Assembly (NCBI GenBank): GCA_937139475.1
Contig: CAKZQF010000133.1
Span: 42,275-106,274 of the forward strand
Direction of reading: 5' to 3'
DNA length: 64,000 nt
DNA from: an uncultured Gammaproteobacteria bacterium
GTDB lineage: Bacteria; Pseudomonadota; Gammaproteobacteria; Enterobacterales; Psychrobiaceae
How positions within the stretch are numbered: the first letter of the stretch is position 1; each line of letters opens with the position of its first letter. Shown in pieces: positions 55,315 to 64,000 of this stretch. The notes under the pieces were generated by a model. The model had not been told where the DNA came from. It was given only the letters and a program-made list of their open reading frames with translations, and made no database searches. The position numbers and the translations under genes are program-made.

Positions 55315-58057
55315 TACAACCGTGGTTGCAGTGATAATTGCGCTTTATATGGCTGCCCTATTCTCCATCGCGCATTTTGGCGATAAACGTGCAGAGCTAG
55401 GTCATTCGATCATTAGTAATCCATACGTTTATTCGCTATCAATTGCTGTTTACTGCACTGCCTGGACTTTCTTTGGCAGCGTCGGTTATGCCGCTAAAAA
55501 CGGACTTGGTTTTTTACCAATCTATTTGGGTCCAACCTTAATGGCGGCCTTATGGTGGTTTGTGCTGAGAAAAATAATACGGATATCTCGAAAACAGCGC
55601 ATCACCTCCATTGCCGACTTCATTGGCTCTCGCTATGGTAAAAGTGCGTTGGTTACAGGCCTTGTTACCATTATTGCGGTCATTGGTATTTTGCCCTACA
55701 TATCACTACAGCTCAAAGCCATCTCATCAAGCTTTGAAATCGTAAAACACTACCCTTTGTTGGTCATGCCATCGGCATCTGTTAGTGGAGAGTTTTGGCA
55801 TGACACCGCGTTTTACATCGCGCTATTACTCGCAGCCTTTACCATATTATTTGGTACTCGTCATATTGATGTCACCGAACGACATGAGGGGATGGTTGCT
55901 GCGATTGCCTTTGAGTCGATCGTTAAATTGGTTGCATTTGTCGCGGTAGGTCTTTACGTCACTTTCGCCCTTTTCAATGGACCTACTGATATTTTTAGTC
56001 AGATCTCAGCCGATCCAGATAAAGCAAAGCTCTTAACAATGGATGCGTTACCCGGTGGATATGCCAACTGGTTTGCGCTCACACTAATATCCATGAGTGC
56101 GATTTTATTTTTACCACGCCAATTTCAGGTTACCGTTGTCGAGAATGTCGACGATGAGCACCTACGCAAAGCGAGCTGGTTATTTCCACTCTACCTATTA
56201 TTGATTAACCTTTTTGTTTTGCCGCTGGCGCTGGGGGGGCTACTACTCTTTGACGGTGCAGGTGTCGACCCCGACACATTTGTATTAACCATACCTATGG
56301 CACAAGATGCCCAGTTACTTACTTTACTTGTGCTTATCGGCGGCGTTTCAGCAGCGACAGGTATGGTTATCGTTGCCACCATAGCGCTTTCCACAATGGT
56401 ATCCAACGAGTTACTAATGCCAGCATTACTGCGCAGAAGGCTGGCGCAACAGCCAGATGGGCTCTTGTTGGAAAGCGACCTAACCCGATGGGTATTACGT
56501 AACAGACGCCTTTCAATTCTGATCATCCTAATGCTGGCTTACCTCTATTTTAGATTAATAGGTGAATCCTATGCCCTTGTTTCAATAGGGCTTGTATCAT
56601 TTGTGGCGGCAGCACAATTTGCACCAGCAATAATCGTTGGTATGTACTGGAAAGGCGCTAACCGAGCTGGCGCATTGGCTGGACTAGGTGCCGGATTTTT
56701 AATCTGGACGTATACATTGTTGCTGCCAGCTTTCGCGAAATCTGGGTGGTTGCCAATCGAGTTCGTCAATGATGGATTATTCGGCATTGCATTGTTAAAG
56801 CCCTACGCACTTTTTGGTTTAACAGACTTAGATCATATTACCCATGCGGTTTTCTGGAGCCTTCCGGTGAACCTCTTTTTACTGATCACCGTTTCTTTGC
56901 GTAGTGAATCAAATGCGATAGAACAATTACAAGCCAATGAGTTTGTCGATGCATTTAAAGATGCGACTGCAGACAAAAAACGCGTTGATGTGTGGCAAGG
57001 AAGCGTCACTGTTTCGGCGTTAATCGCATTAGTGGCCCGTTTCACGGGGGAGAAGGTTGCCACTGAAAAATTTAATCTATTTGCTAAAAAACATAATTTT
57101 ACCTTTGATGACAAAACCATTGCTCAATCACATACTCACCTAGTGAGTTATGGAGAACGACTGATTGCAGGAATCATTGGCGCAGCAAGCGCACGGGTAA
57201 TGATCTCAACGCTTTACAAAGCGCAAACTCTCAACATTGAAGATGTGATGGATATTATCGACGAAACATCACAGGTCGTTGAGTATAGCCATAAGCTGGA
57301 AGAGAAAACCCACCGTCATGAAGTCGCTGCCGAAAAGTTACGTGCAGCCAATTTGCAGTTACAAGAGCTCGATAGATTGAAGGATGAATTCGTTTCAACC
57401 GTCAGCCATGAACTCAGAACACCATTAACATCTATCCGCTCATTTTCAGAAATACTGTTGAGCGAGCCAGACTTGCCCGCTGAGCAGCGCCGAGAGTTCA
57501 CTGAAATAATTGTTAATGAAACCCACCGCTTAAGCCGCTTGATCAATGACGTGTTGGATTTGGCTAAAATAGATGCCGATAGCATCCAATGGGATATCCA
57601 GGACACCGATCTCGTCGCCTTGCTAAGAGAAGCCAGCACCGCGGTTAGTCAGCTTTATAATGAACGTAAAATTAAACTAAGCCTAAAACTTCCAAGTAAG
57701 CAGGTCATCGCAAAAATAGATCGCGACCGCATTATCCAGGTAACGATTAATTTACTGTCCAATGCGGCTAAATTTTGTGAACAGGGCACGGGTGAGGTCA
57801 CTATCGAATTAACGACTAAAAAACAGTCTCTGGTAGTGTCTATTTCAGATAATGGCTGTGGTATTGAACCAGAATTTCAGGGTGTTTTATTTAATAAGTT
57901 TCAACAGGTTGACCATGCACAAGATGGAAGACCAAAAGGAACAGGGCTTGGACTGGCGATCAGTAAAGGTATCGTTGAGCACCACAAAGGAAAGATCTGG
58001 CTAGAAAGCACACCAAATAAAGGAAGTAAATTCTATTTCTCTTTGCCAAAGTGGTAA
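55307..58057 (+). CDS. Sodium/solute symporter-histidine kinase (CrbS-like)
   Basis: 916 aa from the ATG at 55307 (a TTG at 55295 also in frame). Residues 1-about 530 are an SSS (SLC5-like) domain with 13 helices (YCTAWTFFGSVGYAAKNGLGFLPIYLGP, RFQVTVVENVD-like block near 275). A linker region (560-660) follows, then HisKA with SHELRTPL (His701) and HATPase_c with N, G1 and G2 boxes (NLLSNAAKF, DNGCGIEPE, GTGLGLAISKGIV). CrbS-type sensors respond to acetate; the specific ligand here is inferred. It probably phosphorylates the CheY-like regulator in the operon. Confidence 0.92.
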   Translation: MLNTTVVAVIIALYMAALFSIAHFGDKRAELGHSIISNPYVYSLSIAVYCTAWTFFGSVGYAAKNGLGFLPIYLGPTLMAALWWFVLRKIIRISRKQRITSIADFIGSRYGKSALVTGLVTIIAVIGILPYISLQLKAISSSFEIVKHYPLLVMPSASVSGEFWHDTAFYIALLLAAFTILFGTRHIDVTERHEGMVAAIAFESIVKLVAFVAVGLYVTFALFNGPTDIFSQISADPDKAKLLTMDALPGGYANWFALTLISMSAILFLPRQFQVTVVENVDDEHLRKASWLFPLYLLLINLFVLPLALGGLLLFDGAGVDPDTFVLTIPMAQDAQLLTLLVLIGGVSAATGMVIVATIALSTMVSNELLMPALLRRRLAQQPDGLLLESDLTRWVLRNRRLSILIILMLAYLYFRLIGESYALVSIGLVSFVAAAQFAPAIIVGMYWKGANRAGALAGLGAGFLIWTYTLLLPAFAKSGWLPIEFVNDGLFGIALLKPYALFGLTDLDHITHAVFWSLPVNLFLLITVSLRSESNAIEQLQANEFVDAFKDATADKKRVDVWQGSVTVSALIALVARFTGEKVATEKFNLFAKKHNFTFDDKTIAQSHTHLVSYGERLIAGIIGAASARVMISTLYKAQTLNIEDVMDIIDETSQVVEYSHKLEEKTHRHEVAAEKLRAANLQLQELDRLKDEFVSTVSHELRTPLTSIRSFSEILLSEPDLPAEQRREFTEIIVNETHRLSRLINDVLDLAKIDADSIQWDIQDTDLVALLREASTAVSQLYNERKIKLSLKLPSKQVIAKIDRDRIIQVTINLLSNAAKFCEQGTGEVTIELTTKKQSLVVSISDNGCGIEPEFQGVLFNKFQQVDHAQDGRPKGTGLGLAISKGIVEHHKGKIWLESTPNKGSKFYFSLPKW

Positions 58058-58088
58058 CGATATCCGCTATTTCAATGCATTGAGTAAA

Positions 58089-59003
58089 TTAGAACGCCTC
58101 AAACTCTTGCTTCAGTAGACTGCCTAAATGGTCAGGCAAATGCTTATCTGCTAATAACATTAAACCTCTAGGGCCAGAATCGACCCACTTAACCAGCAAA
58201 CTATCGTTGCCATTAGCTTCTTTGGTTAGCCAAAGCGCTACCGTCAATGCGCCCCATTTCTTGTCAAATCGGCCTGTTGAGATACCTTGCATCAGCATCG
58301 CTGCCTCTTGTTCATTGGCACTTTTTAGCGCAACCATTCTTTTGACAAATTCCACTTCAAGAACCGCTAATTTTTCAAGCGCATGAGGTGTTATGCCGCC
58401 ACTTTGATCCTTCCATTTATCCGATATCGAATGAAAATGACCAAATCCTTCCTTGTATGCAATAGTTAGTGCTTGCTCAACATAGCTATCTAATGGATAG
58501 GGACTTTTTAAACTGCGTCTATGCTGTAATAAATGGGTGTATTCATGAGCGAAAAAGCGATCAATTCTGACTTTATTTTTATCGAGTAACGCACTGCCAT
58601 AACTACTTTCCAGTTTACTTAAATTGAAAAAGACATGCTGTGGATACACTGTTGGATGGGCGAAGGCGTCTCGATCGCCAACATTGCCAAGTACAATAGT
58701 AACCTGCCTTATCGGCTTGGTTTTGCTAAAAGGAATCGCAATAGTGTCGAGACGAGATGCCCAGGTTGTCAGGCGAGAAGCAATTAAGTCTGCCCATTGC
58801 GTCTCTTGCAGGGTAAGTTTCTTCGATAGCTTTTCATCGTACTTGGTAGACATCAATCCGGTTTTGGGGTCATAAGCAATCCAGTGACCATTTGAGTTTC
58901 CAGATTTATCTATTCCATACTTCAGTTCAAGCTTATTATTGTAGGCCAGCGCACTGGTAGAGAGTAAAAGTAAACAACCTAATGCCAATTTCCAAAGTGT
59001 CAT
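58089..59003 (-). CDS. Exported HExxH zinc metallopeptidase-like protein
   Basis: 304 aa. Signal peptide (cleavage after LAY/ALA near residue 20). Zinc motif HEYTHLLQH is at about 153-161; an acidic third ligand could be in the EQALTIAYKEGFGHF block (EGFGH at about 187). The arrangement resembles gluzincin-like exopeptidases but I know no exact family. Divergent from a DUF4350-like gene, so the two may be coregulated. Target unknown. Confidence 0.75.
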   Translation of the reverse strand: MTLWKLALGCLLLLSTSALAYNNKLELKYGIDKSGNSNGHWIAYDPKTGLMSTKYDEKLSKKLTLQETQWADLIASRLTTWASRLDTIAIPFSKTKPIRQVTIVLGNVGDRDAFAHPTVYPQHVFFNLSKLESSYGSALLDKNKVRIDRFFAHEYTHLLQHRRSLKSPYPLDSYVEQALTIAYKEGFGHFHSISDKWKDQSGGITPHALEKLAVLEVEFVKRMVALKSANEQEAAMLMQGISTGRFDKKWGALTVALWLTKEANGNDSLLVKWVDSGPRGLMLLADKHLPDHLGSLLKQEFEAF

Positions 59004-59175
59004 ATCAGTTCCTTAAGTCAAATGTAATACATTCACTTACAAATTATCGTTAATAAAACAACTAATCTGTTGATACTATTAGTTTAATAAAAATAAATGG
59101 ATGTCGTTACTGTGACATCATTTTACTGCCTAAGTAAAGTCACTGGCTAATATTTGATCGTTTATGGAGCGTATG

Positions 59176-60081
59176 ATGTACAAATCACTATTGTTCGGGT
59201 TGTTCTTTACCAGCCTAACAGCTGGTGCAAACCAGGTTGGGGTTGATAATTTTGTTCCTAAAAATAACAAACGCAGCTTTACCGAGCAGGCTTCACCGAC
59301 AGTACTTATTGACCAAGCCCATTATAATTTCCATACGATGGAGCAGCGCTATAAGCCTTTTGCAAAGATCCTCCGTAGCGACGGCTATACCGTAAGAAAA
59401 AACACCGAGTTATTTTCAGCAGCAACGCTTAAAGAAGCCGATATTTTGGTCATTTCAAATGCCCTTAATAAAAAGAATGTTAAGCAATGGAGCCTACCAA
59501 ATTATCCTGCTTTCAACCGTGACGAGGTTGAAGCTGTTTATCACTGGGTTAAGCAAGGTGGTTCTTTATTTCTAATTGCTGATCACATGCCCTTTCCAAA
59601 AGCTGCTGCTCCATTAGCAAATATATTTGGCTTCCAATTTAATAATGGCTATGTAGAAGATCTTAAGAATAAGCAACAGATATTTAGCTTGTCTAAAGGG
59701 AATCTGGTAAACCACTCCATATTAAAAGGCCGTGATACAGCGGAGCAAGTTAATGCTATTAGAACCTTTACCGGCCAAGCATTCCTATCACCACCAGCGG
59801 CCAAGCCATTGCTTACTTTCAATAGCTCTGCCACTAGCCTAATGCCGAAGCGTTCTTGGAAGTTTCTTGATGATACCCCGGAGATATCCGTTGATGGCTG
59901 GCATCAAGGTGCCACCTTAGAATTCGGTAAAGGACGTATTGTGGTGTTTGGCGAGGCAGCAATGTTTACCGCGCAAAAGAATAGAAACAACGATTGGAGC
60001 ATGGGGGTCAGTGCCAAAGGCGCAGAACAAAATGAGCAGTTTTTATTAAACATCATGCATTGGCTATCTAGAGAGATTTAA
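59176..60081 (+). CDS. Exported DUF4350-like protein
   Basis: 301 aa from the ATG at 59176 (GGAG at 59166-59169 is 6 bases away; earlier ATGs at 59164 and 59173 are less well placed). Signal peptide to about residue 20. The mature part has a glutamine-amidotransferase-like/ThuA-type fold seen in DUF4350: VLIDQAHYNFHTMEQRYKP, DILVISNALNKKNV, WVKQGGSLFLIADHMPFP, GRIVVFGEAAMFTAQ. No catalytic Cys. Function unknown; it may handle sugars or peptidoglycan. Alone on the plus strand. Confidence 0.75.
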   Translation: MYKSLLFGLFFTSLTAGANQVGVDNFVPKNNKRSFTEQASPTVLIDQAHYNFHTMEQRYKPFAKILRSDGYTVRKNTELFSAATLKEADILVISNALNKKNVKQWSLPNYPAFNRDEVEAVYHWVKQGGSLFLIADHMPFPKAAAPLANIFGFQFNNGYVEDLKNKQQIFSLSKGNLVNHSILKGRDTAEQVNAIRTFTGQAFLSPPAAKPLLTFNSSATSLMPKRSWKFLDDTPEISVDGWHQGATLEFGKGRIVVFGEAAMFTAQKNRNNDWSMGVSAKGAEQNEQFLLNIMHWLSREI

Positions 60082-60160
60082 TACCAATAAAGTGACATTG
60101 TCCGCTTAAAGCCTGTCAATTTGGTCTATAGCAACCAATGCCATTAAAACTTAGTCATAA

Positions 60161-60185
60161 AAAAACCGCTACAAGAGCGGTTTTT
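60161..60185. terminator. Bidirectional terminator between DUF4350 and fklB
   Basis: AAAAACCGCT (60161-60170), loop ACAAG, AGCGGTTTTT (60176-60185). A 10-bp stem with a T run in both directions, serving two convergent genes. Confidence 0.88.
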
Positions 60186-60206
60186 ATCTCATTACTTTGT
60201 GTTTGA

Positions 60207-60824
60207 TTAGCTAATGATTTCTAGTAGCTCAACATCAAATACTAGTGCGCTGTAAGGAGCGATGCTAGCACCAGCACCTTGCTCACCGTAAGCTAGGTTA
60301 TGTGGAATGTGTAGCTTGTATTTTGAACCAACAGCCATTAGTTGAAGTGCTTCAGTCCAACCTTTAATCACGCCACCAACTGGGAATTCAGCAGGTTGAC
60401 CGCGATCGTATGAGCTGTCAAATACAGTACCGTCGATTAGTGTGCCATGGTAGTGAGTACGAACTGTAGACTCAGCAGTTGGCTTCTCGCCGCTACCTTC
60501 AGTGATAACTTCAAACTGTAGACCAGATGGAAGAACTGTAACGCCGTCACGCTTTGCGTTTTCAGCTAGGTATGCTTCGCCTTCAGCAGACATAACTTCT
60601 GCTTTTTCAGCAGCCGCTGCTTGCATGCGCTCGTTAATTTCTTTAAACGCAGCGTTTAGGTCATCGTAGCTAACAGCGCTTTCAGCTTTGTTAAAAGCGT
60701 CGCTCAGGCCTTGTTGAACTGCAGAAATATCAATACCGTCAAAAGGGTTAGCAGCAAGTTGCTCGCCCATGTTGCGGCCTACGCCATAACTGGCACGTTG
60801 TTCGATAGTTGTATAATCAGACAT
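60207..60824 (-). CDS. FKBP-type peptidyl-prolyl isomerase (FklB-like)
   Basis: 205 aa, close to the 206 of E. coli FklB. N-terminal helical dimerisation domain (residues 1-about 95) and C-terminal FKBP domain: VRTHYHGTLIDGTVFDSSYDRGQPAEFPVGGVIKGWTEALQLMAVGSKYKLHIPHNLAYGEQG carries the usual catalytic aromatic residues (Y, F, D, W). No signal peptide, so cytoplasmic. It catalyses prolyl cis-trans isomerisation and acts as a chaperone. Confidence 0.93.
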   Translation of the reverse strand: MSDYTTIEQRASYGVGRNMGEQLAANPFDGIDISAVQQGLSDAFNKAESAVSYDDLNAAFKEINERMQAAAAEKAEVMSAEGEAYLAENAKRDGVTVLPSGLQFEVITEGSGEKPTAESTVRTHYHGTLIDGTVFDSSYDRGQPAEFPVGGVIKGWTEALQLMAVGSKYKLHIPHNLAYGEQGAGASIAPYSALVFDVELLEIIS

Positions 60825-60875
60825 TCTATTCTCTTTCTTTGGTTATTTTAGCAAGCAACTGGCTTGCTAAATGTT

Positions 60876-61676
60876 CTACTTAGCACAGTTTGGCTTAACT
60901 GCCGCTTTTACATATAACGCCTGTGCAGGCTTCATATTCTTTTGTAAATCACTGATACGGCGCTCATTTGACGGATGTGTCGACAAAAACTCCAGAGGTT
61001 GTTGGCCGCCAGATGCTTTTGCCATCGCCTGCCATAGGCTTACGCTGTGTTCTGGTTTGAACCCAGCCTTGGCCATTAGATCAAGGCCTATTGTATCAGA
61101 TTCACTTTCTTGTTTTCGCCCAAATGGCATTGCCACACCATATTGTGCGCCAAGGCCTAAGCCCTGCATCCACAATTCTTTATTTTCTATACCAGCCATA
61201 TCAAAGGCACCACCGGCAATCTGCATTCCCATGTTGGTCAGCTGGTTACGCGATAATCGCTCGTTAGAATGATTGGCTAATACATGCCCTACTTCATGAC
61301 CAAGGACTGCTGCCAATTGATGTTGCGTTGTCGCAACTTTCAATAAGCCAGTATAAACACCGATGTGACCACCAGGCAGTGCAAATGCATTAACTTGCTC
61401 AGAATCAAAGACTACAACTTCCCAGTTGTTTACACCATAAGATGCCGGAACATGTTTTGTAATGGCATTGGCAACACAATTAACATAGTTGTTGGTTGCG
61501 CGGTCTGTTAGCACTTTCTCTTTCTTTTTCATTTCTTCAAAAGATTGAGCGCCTAAAGTATTCATATCGCTATTTGAATACATTAATGCTTGCGTTCTGC
61601 CTGTTGGGCTTTTAGTTAGCTGGCAACCAGCTAACATCGTTAACGCAACAGCGGCTATCAGTGTTTTTTTCATCAA
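60876..61676 (-). CDS. M48-family lipoprotein metallopeptidase (LoiP/YcaL-like)
   Basis: 266 aa with a lipobox LAGC (about 15-18), so anchored to the outer membrane from the periplasmic side. Zinc motif HEVGHVLANH; third ligand Glu in RKQESESDTIGLDLM. Family members degrade or help fold outer-membrane proteins. Ends 52 bases from fklB on the same strand and 80 bases downstream of dnaJ, so it sits in a proteostasis neighbourhood. Confidence 0.92.
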   Translation of the reverse strand: MMKKTLIAAVALTMLAGCQLTKSPTGRTQALMYSNSDMNTLGAQSFEEMKKKEKVLTDRATNNYVNCVANAITKHVPASYGVNNWEVVVFDSEQVNAFALPGGHIGVYTGLLKVATTQHQLAAVLGHEVGHVLANHSNERLSRNQLTNMGMQIAGGAFDMAGIENKELWMQGLGLGAQYGVAMPFGRKQESESDTIGLDLMAKAGFKPEHSVSLWQAMAKASGGQQPLEFLSTHPSNERRISDLQKNMKPAQALYVKAAVKPNCAK

Positions 61677-61755
61677 ATTTATCCTTAATCTGTAACCGGA
61701 ATTTATTTATAAGACTAATTAGCTTAGCCTTATAAAACATTCCCTTCCAATGCAT

Positions 61756-62886
61756 TTAGCTGTTTAAGTCATTAAAAAAGTTTTTAACGCCATCAAAAAA
61801 ACCATCGGCTTTTGGTTTATGCTCTTTAGAAGAACCATTCACCGCCGCATCAAACTCTTTTAAAATCTTACGCTGATGTTCAGTTAGTTTTACTGGCGTT
61901 TCCACAACCACTTTACAGATCAAATCACCTGTTGAGTGACTACGAACAGATTTTACACCTTTGCCACGCATACGGAACATACGACCGCTTTGTGTTTCAC
62001 TACCAACTTTAAGCTTTACTTTGCCATCAAGTGTTGGCACTTCAATTTCGCCGCCTAATGCAGCTTCGGTGAAACTAATTGGCACTTCACAGTACAGGTT
62101 ATTGCCGTCACGCTCAAAAATATTATGATCTTTAACATGAACCTGAACATATAAATCGCCATTACCAGCACCAGCCTCACCCGCTTCACCTTCGCCACCT
62201 AGACGAATTCGATCACCGGTATCAACACCAGCAGGTATTTTAACCGCAAGTGTTTTAGTTTTCTCGTAACGACCTTCGCCATGACAAGTACGACAAGGAT
62301 CTTTAATGATCTTACCTTTACCACGACAATTTGGACACGCTTGCTGTACAGCAAAGAAACCTTGGCGCATTTGTACTTGGCCTTGGCCATGACAAGTACC
62401 ACAAGTTGTTGCTGAAGAGCCTTTCTTAGCCCCGCTACCATGACAGTCGTCACAGCTTTGTAGTGAAGGCACTTGAATATCTTTACTAACGCCTTTAACC
62501 GCTTCTTCCAGCGTTAGCTCCATGTTGTAACGCAAGTCTGCGCCACGAGCAGGGCCACGTTGACGACCGCCACGACCACCGCCGCCGCCAAAAATATCGC
62601 CAAACATATCACCAAAGATATCATCAAACCCTTGACCACCACCACCGCCACCGCGACTAGGATCAACACCAGCATGGCCGTATTGGTCATACGCAGCACG
62701 CTTATTGCCATCACCTAAGACGTCGTATGCTTCTTGCAACTCTTTAAACGTTTCAACTGCTTTTTCATCACCAGGGTTACGGTCTGGATGACATTTCATC
62801 GCTAAGCGCTTATAGGCTTTTTTTAATTCTTTCTCTGTCGCCGTTTTTGCAACACCTAGTACTTCATAATAATCACGTTTTGACAT
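61756..62886 (-). CDS. dnaJ: Chaperone DnaJ
   Basis: 376 aa. J domain (1-70) with HPD, Gly/Phe-rich linker (about 75-115, including GGGGGGRGG), four CxxCxGxG zinc repeats (about 143-210: [36 protein letters not shown]), and the C-terminal substrate-binding domain. Cochaperone that stimulates DnaK. Operon with dnaK, which ends 196 bases upstream. Confidence 0.97.
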   Translation of the reverse strand: MSKRDYYEVLGVAKTATEKELKKAYKRLAMKCHPDRNPGDEKAVETFKELQEAYDVLGDGNKRAAYDQYGHAGVDPSRGGGGGGQGFDDIFGDMFGDIFGGGGGRGGRQRGPARGADLRYNMELTLEEAVKGVSKDIQVPSLQSCDDCHGSGAKKGSSATTCGTCHGQGQVQMRQGFFAVQQACPNCRGKGKIIKDPCRTCHGEGRYEKTKTLAVKIPAGVDTGDRIRLGGEGEAGEAGAGNGDLYVQVHVKDHNIFERDGNNLYCEVPISFTEAALGGEIEVPTLDGKVKLKVGSETQSGRMFRMRGKGVKSVRSHSTGDLICKVVVETPVKLTEHQRKILKEFDAAVNGSSKEHKPKADGFFDGVKNFFNDLNS

Positions 62887-62948
62887 GCTTATCTATATTC
62901 CACTTTGCTTAGCACCATTGTCACAACAATGCTTAATTTAATTAAACC

Positions 62949-62973
62949 AATTCCAATACTGAGTATTGGAATT
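62949..62973. repeat. Perfect palindrome between dnaK and dnaJ
   Basis: AATTCCAATACT, G, AGTATTGGAATT: two 12-base halves around one central base. It belongs in style to the ATACCAAT palindrome family. A hairpin here would form in the dnaK-dnaJ transcript. Confidence 0.7.
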
Positions 62974-63040
62974 GCTACTAAATTTATTCAAATTCTTAAT
63001 ACAAGTACGGGCATTCAAGTTTCCTCAAACGCCCGTTGCG

Positions 63041-63067
63041 ATATCTATCACCTTAAGTGATAGATAT
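63041..63067. terminator. Hairpin after dnaK
   Basis: ATATCTATCAC (63041-63051), loop CTTAA, GTGATAGATAT (63057-63067): a perfect 11-bp stem 16 bases after the dnaK stop codon on the minus strand. A second imperfect hairpin (ACGGGC...GCCCGT) follows. No T run, so it may reduce or process read-through into dnaJ rather than stop it. Confidence 0.55.
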
Positions 63068-63082
63068 TTATCAGACTACAAA

Positions 63083-64000
63083 TTACTTCTTGTCGTCTTC
63101 TTTAACTTCTTCAAACTCAGCATCAACAACATCATCTTGTTGTGGTTGAGCTTGTTCACCGCCTTCTGGAGCACCTTGTTGCTGTGCTGCTTGCGCTTGA
63201 GCGATTTCCATTAATTTAGCAGATGCTTCCATTAATGCCTGAGTTTTAGCGTCGATAGCTTCTTTATCTTCACCTTTAACTGCTGTTTCTAGCTCAGTCA
63301 AAGCCGCTTCGATTTTTTCTTTGTCTTCGCTTGGTAGTGCATCGCCAGCTTCTTCAACTTGCTTGCGAGTAGCGTGAACCATGCCATCAGCTTGGTTACG
63401 TGCTTGCACTAACTCTTCGAATTTTGCATCTTCTTCAGCGTTAGCTTCTGCATCAGCTACCATTTTTTCGATTTCAGCATCATCTAGACCAGAAGAGGCT
63501 TTGATGGTGATTTTTTGCTCTTGACCAGTATCTTTGTCTTTCGCAGATACGTGTAGGATACCATCAGCATCGATGTCAAAAGTAACTTCGATTTGTGGTG
63601 TACCACGCATTGCCGCACGGATACCTTCAAGGTTAAATTGACCTAGAGATTTGTTATCTGCAGCGCGCTTACGTTCACCTTGTACCACGTGAACTGTTAC
63701 AGCAGACTGGTTGTCTTCAGCAGTAGAGAACGTTTGTGATTGCTTAGTAGGAATCGTGCTGTTCTTAGCGATAACGCTAGTCATCACGCCACCCATTGTC
63801 TCGATACCAAGAGATAATGGCGTAACGTCAAGTAGTAGAACGTCAGTAACGTCACCTGCTAGTACACCACCTTGAACTGCAGCACCCATTGCTACAGCTT
63901 CGTCAGGGTTAACGTCTTTACGCGGCTCTTTACCAAAGAAATCAGTTACTTTTTCTTGAACTAGTGGCATACGTGTTTGACCACCAACTAAGATAACGTC
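63083..64000 (-). CDS. dnaK: Chaperone DnaK, C-terminal part (5' end cut by window edge)
   Basis: 305 codons of the Hsp70 chaperone. The visible part starts in the ATPase domain ([45 protein letters not shown]), passes the interdomain linker ([13 protein letters not shown]), the beta-sandwich and helical lid, and ends in the usual EEVKEDDKK tail. With DnaJ it folds nascent and damaged proteins. The start lies outside the window; the frame runs unbroken to position 64000. Confidence 0.97.
   Translation of the reverse strand, partial: DVILVGGQTRMPLVQEKVTDFFGKEPRKDVNPDEAVAMGAAVQGGVLAGDVTDVLLLDVTPLSLGIETMGGVMTSVIAKNSTIPTKQSQTFSTAEDNQSAVTVHVVQGERKRAADNKSLGQFNLEGIRAAMRGTPQIEVTFDIDADGILHVSAKDKDTGQEQKITIKASSGLDDAEIEKMVADAEANAEEDAKFEELVQARNQADGMVHATRKQVEEAGDALPSEDKEKIEAALTELETAVKGEDKEAIDAKTQALMEASAKLMEIAQAQAAQQQGAPEGGEQAQPQQDDVVDAEFEEVKEDDKK

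Noticed and set aside
1..64000. CRISPR arrays and rRNA genes
   Set aside because: No regularly spaced short direct repeats with unique spacers and no rRNA-like sequence seen. The only regular array is the four tRNA-Asn genes.

Overview
The window looks like one chromosomal segment of a marine gammaproteobacterium of the order Alteromonadales, most like the Colwelliaceae (Colwellia/Thalassotalea type). The reasons are an AT-rich coding style, an rsxABCDGE-nth cluster, MiaE, a rhombosortase, pntAB, a symporter-histidine kinase with a response regulator, FlgO-type lipoproteins, and dispersed 'ATACCAATC' palindromes that I associate with this group. The genus is an inference from gene content, not from a search.

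Layout. 1-5.7 kb: an ABC ATPase cut by the window edge, a sulfotransferase-like gene, miaE, a cupin, a RibD/DHFR-like reductase, a small conserved protein, an exported alpha/beta hydrolase, a VF530-like protein and an NTF2-like exported protein. 5.8-20.9 kb: mostly single housekeeping and metabolic genes (CocE-type hydrolase, RNase HI, TrmK-like methyltransferase, FAD oxidoreductase, orphan Phd-type antitoxin, aminotransferase with a divergent AraC/GyrI regulator, YaeQ, CinA, DUF4242, DTW-domain tRNA enzyme, rhombosortase, UvrB, MATE exporter). 20.95-22.2 kb: a gene-free stretch with DnaA-box-like sites, then four tRNA-Asn(GTT) genes behind a near-consensus promoter. 24.1-30.5 kb: the Rsx (Rnf) electron-transport operon ending in nth.

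30.2-39.65 kb is the accessory region and the main discovery. The intact nth has a C-terminal half unlike the usual gammaproteobacterial Nth. Downstream lie three displaced nth 3' ends: an open 81-codon tail (37313-37558), a decayed tail (38519-38761) and a 12-codon remnant directly before gloA (39615-39650). The first two tails start at the same TTTGG(C) site where the intact gene diverges. The simplest reading is repeated insertion into one site in nth. Each insertion brought cargo and a replacement 3' end, and pushed older tails toward gloA, the ancestral neighbour. Cargo is a MarR-GST-hydrolase-RND/LolA-fusion-DUF1302 operon with a shared 12-bp operator-like motif, then a membrane protein, then a small exported protein. 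No recombinase gene is present.

40.1-46.2 kb: class III ribonucleotide reductase NrdD/NrdG behind a perfect FNR box, an unknown membrane protein, an SMR exporter and three tandem FlgO-like lipoproteins. 46.4-58 kb: asd, a sodium-dependent NSS transporter, pntAB, and a signalling operon made of a CheY-like regulator, a degenerate kinase fused to a DEDDh exonuclease, a small membrane protein and a sodium/solute symporter-histidine kinase. 58-64 kb: a HExxH metallopeptidase, a DUF4350-like protein, an FklB-type isomerase, an M48 lipoprotein peptidase, dnaJ and the 3' part of dnaK.
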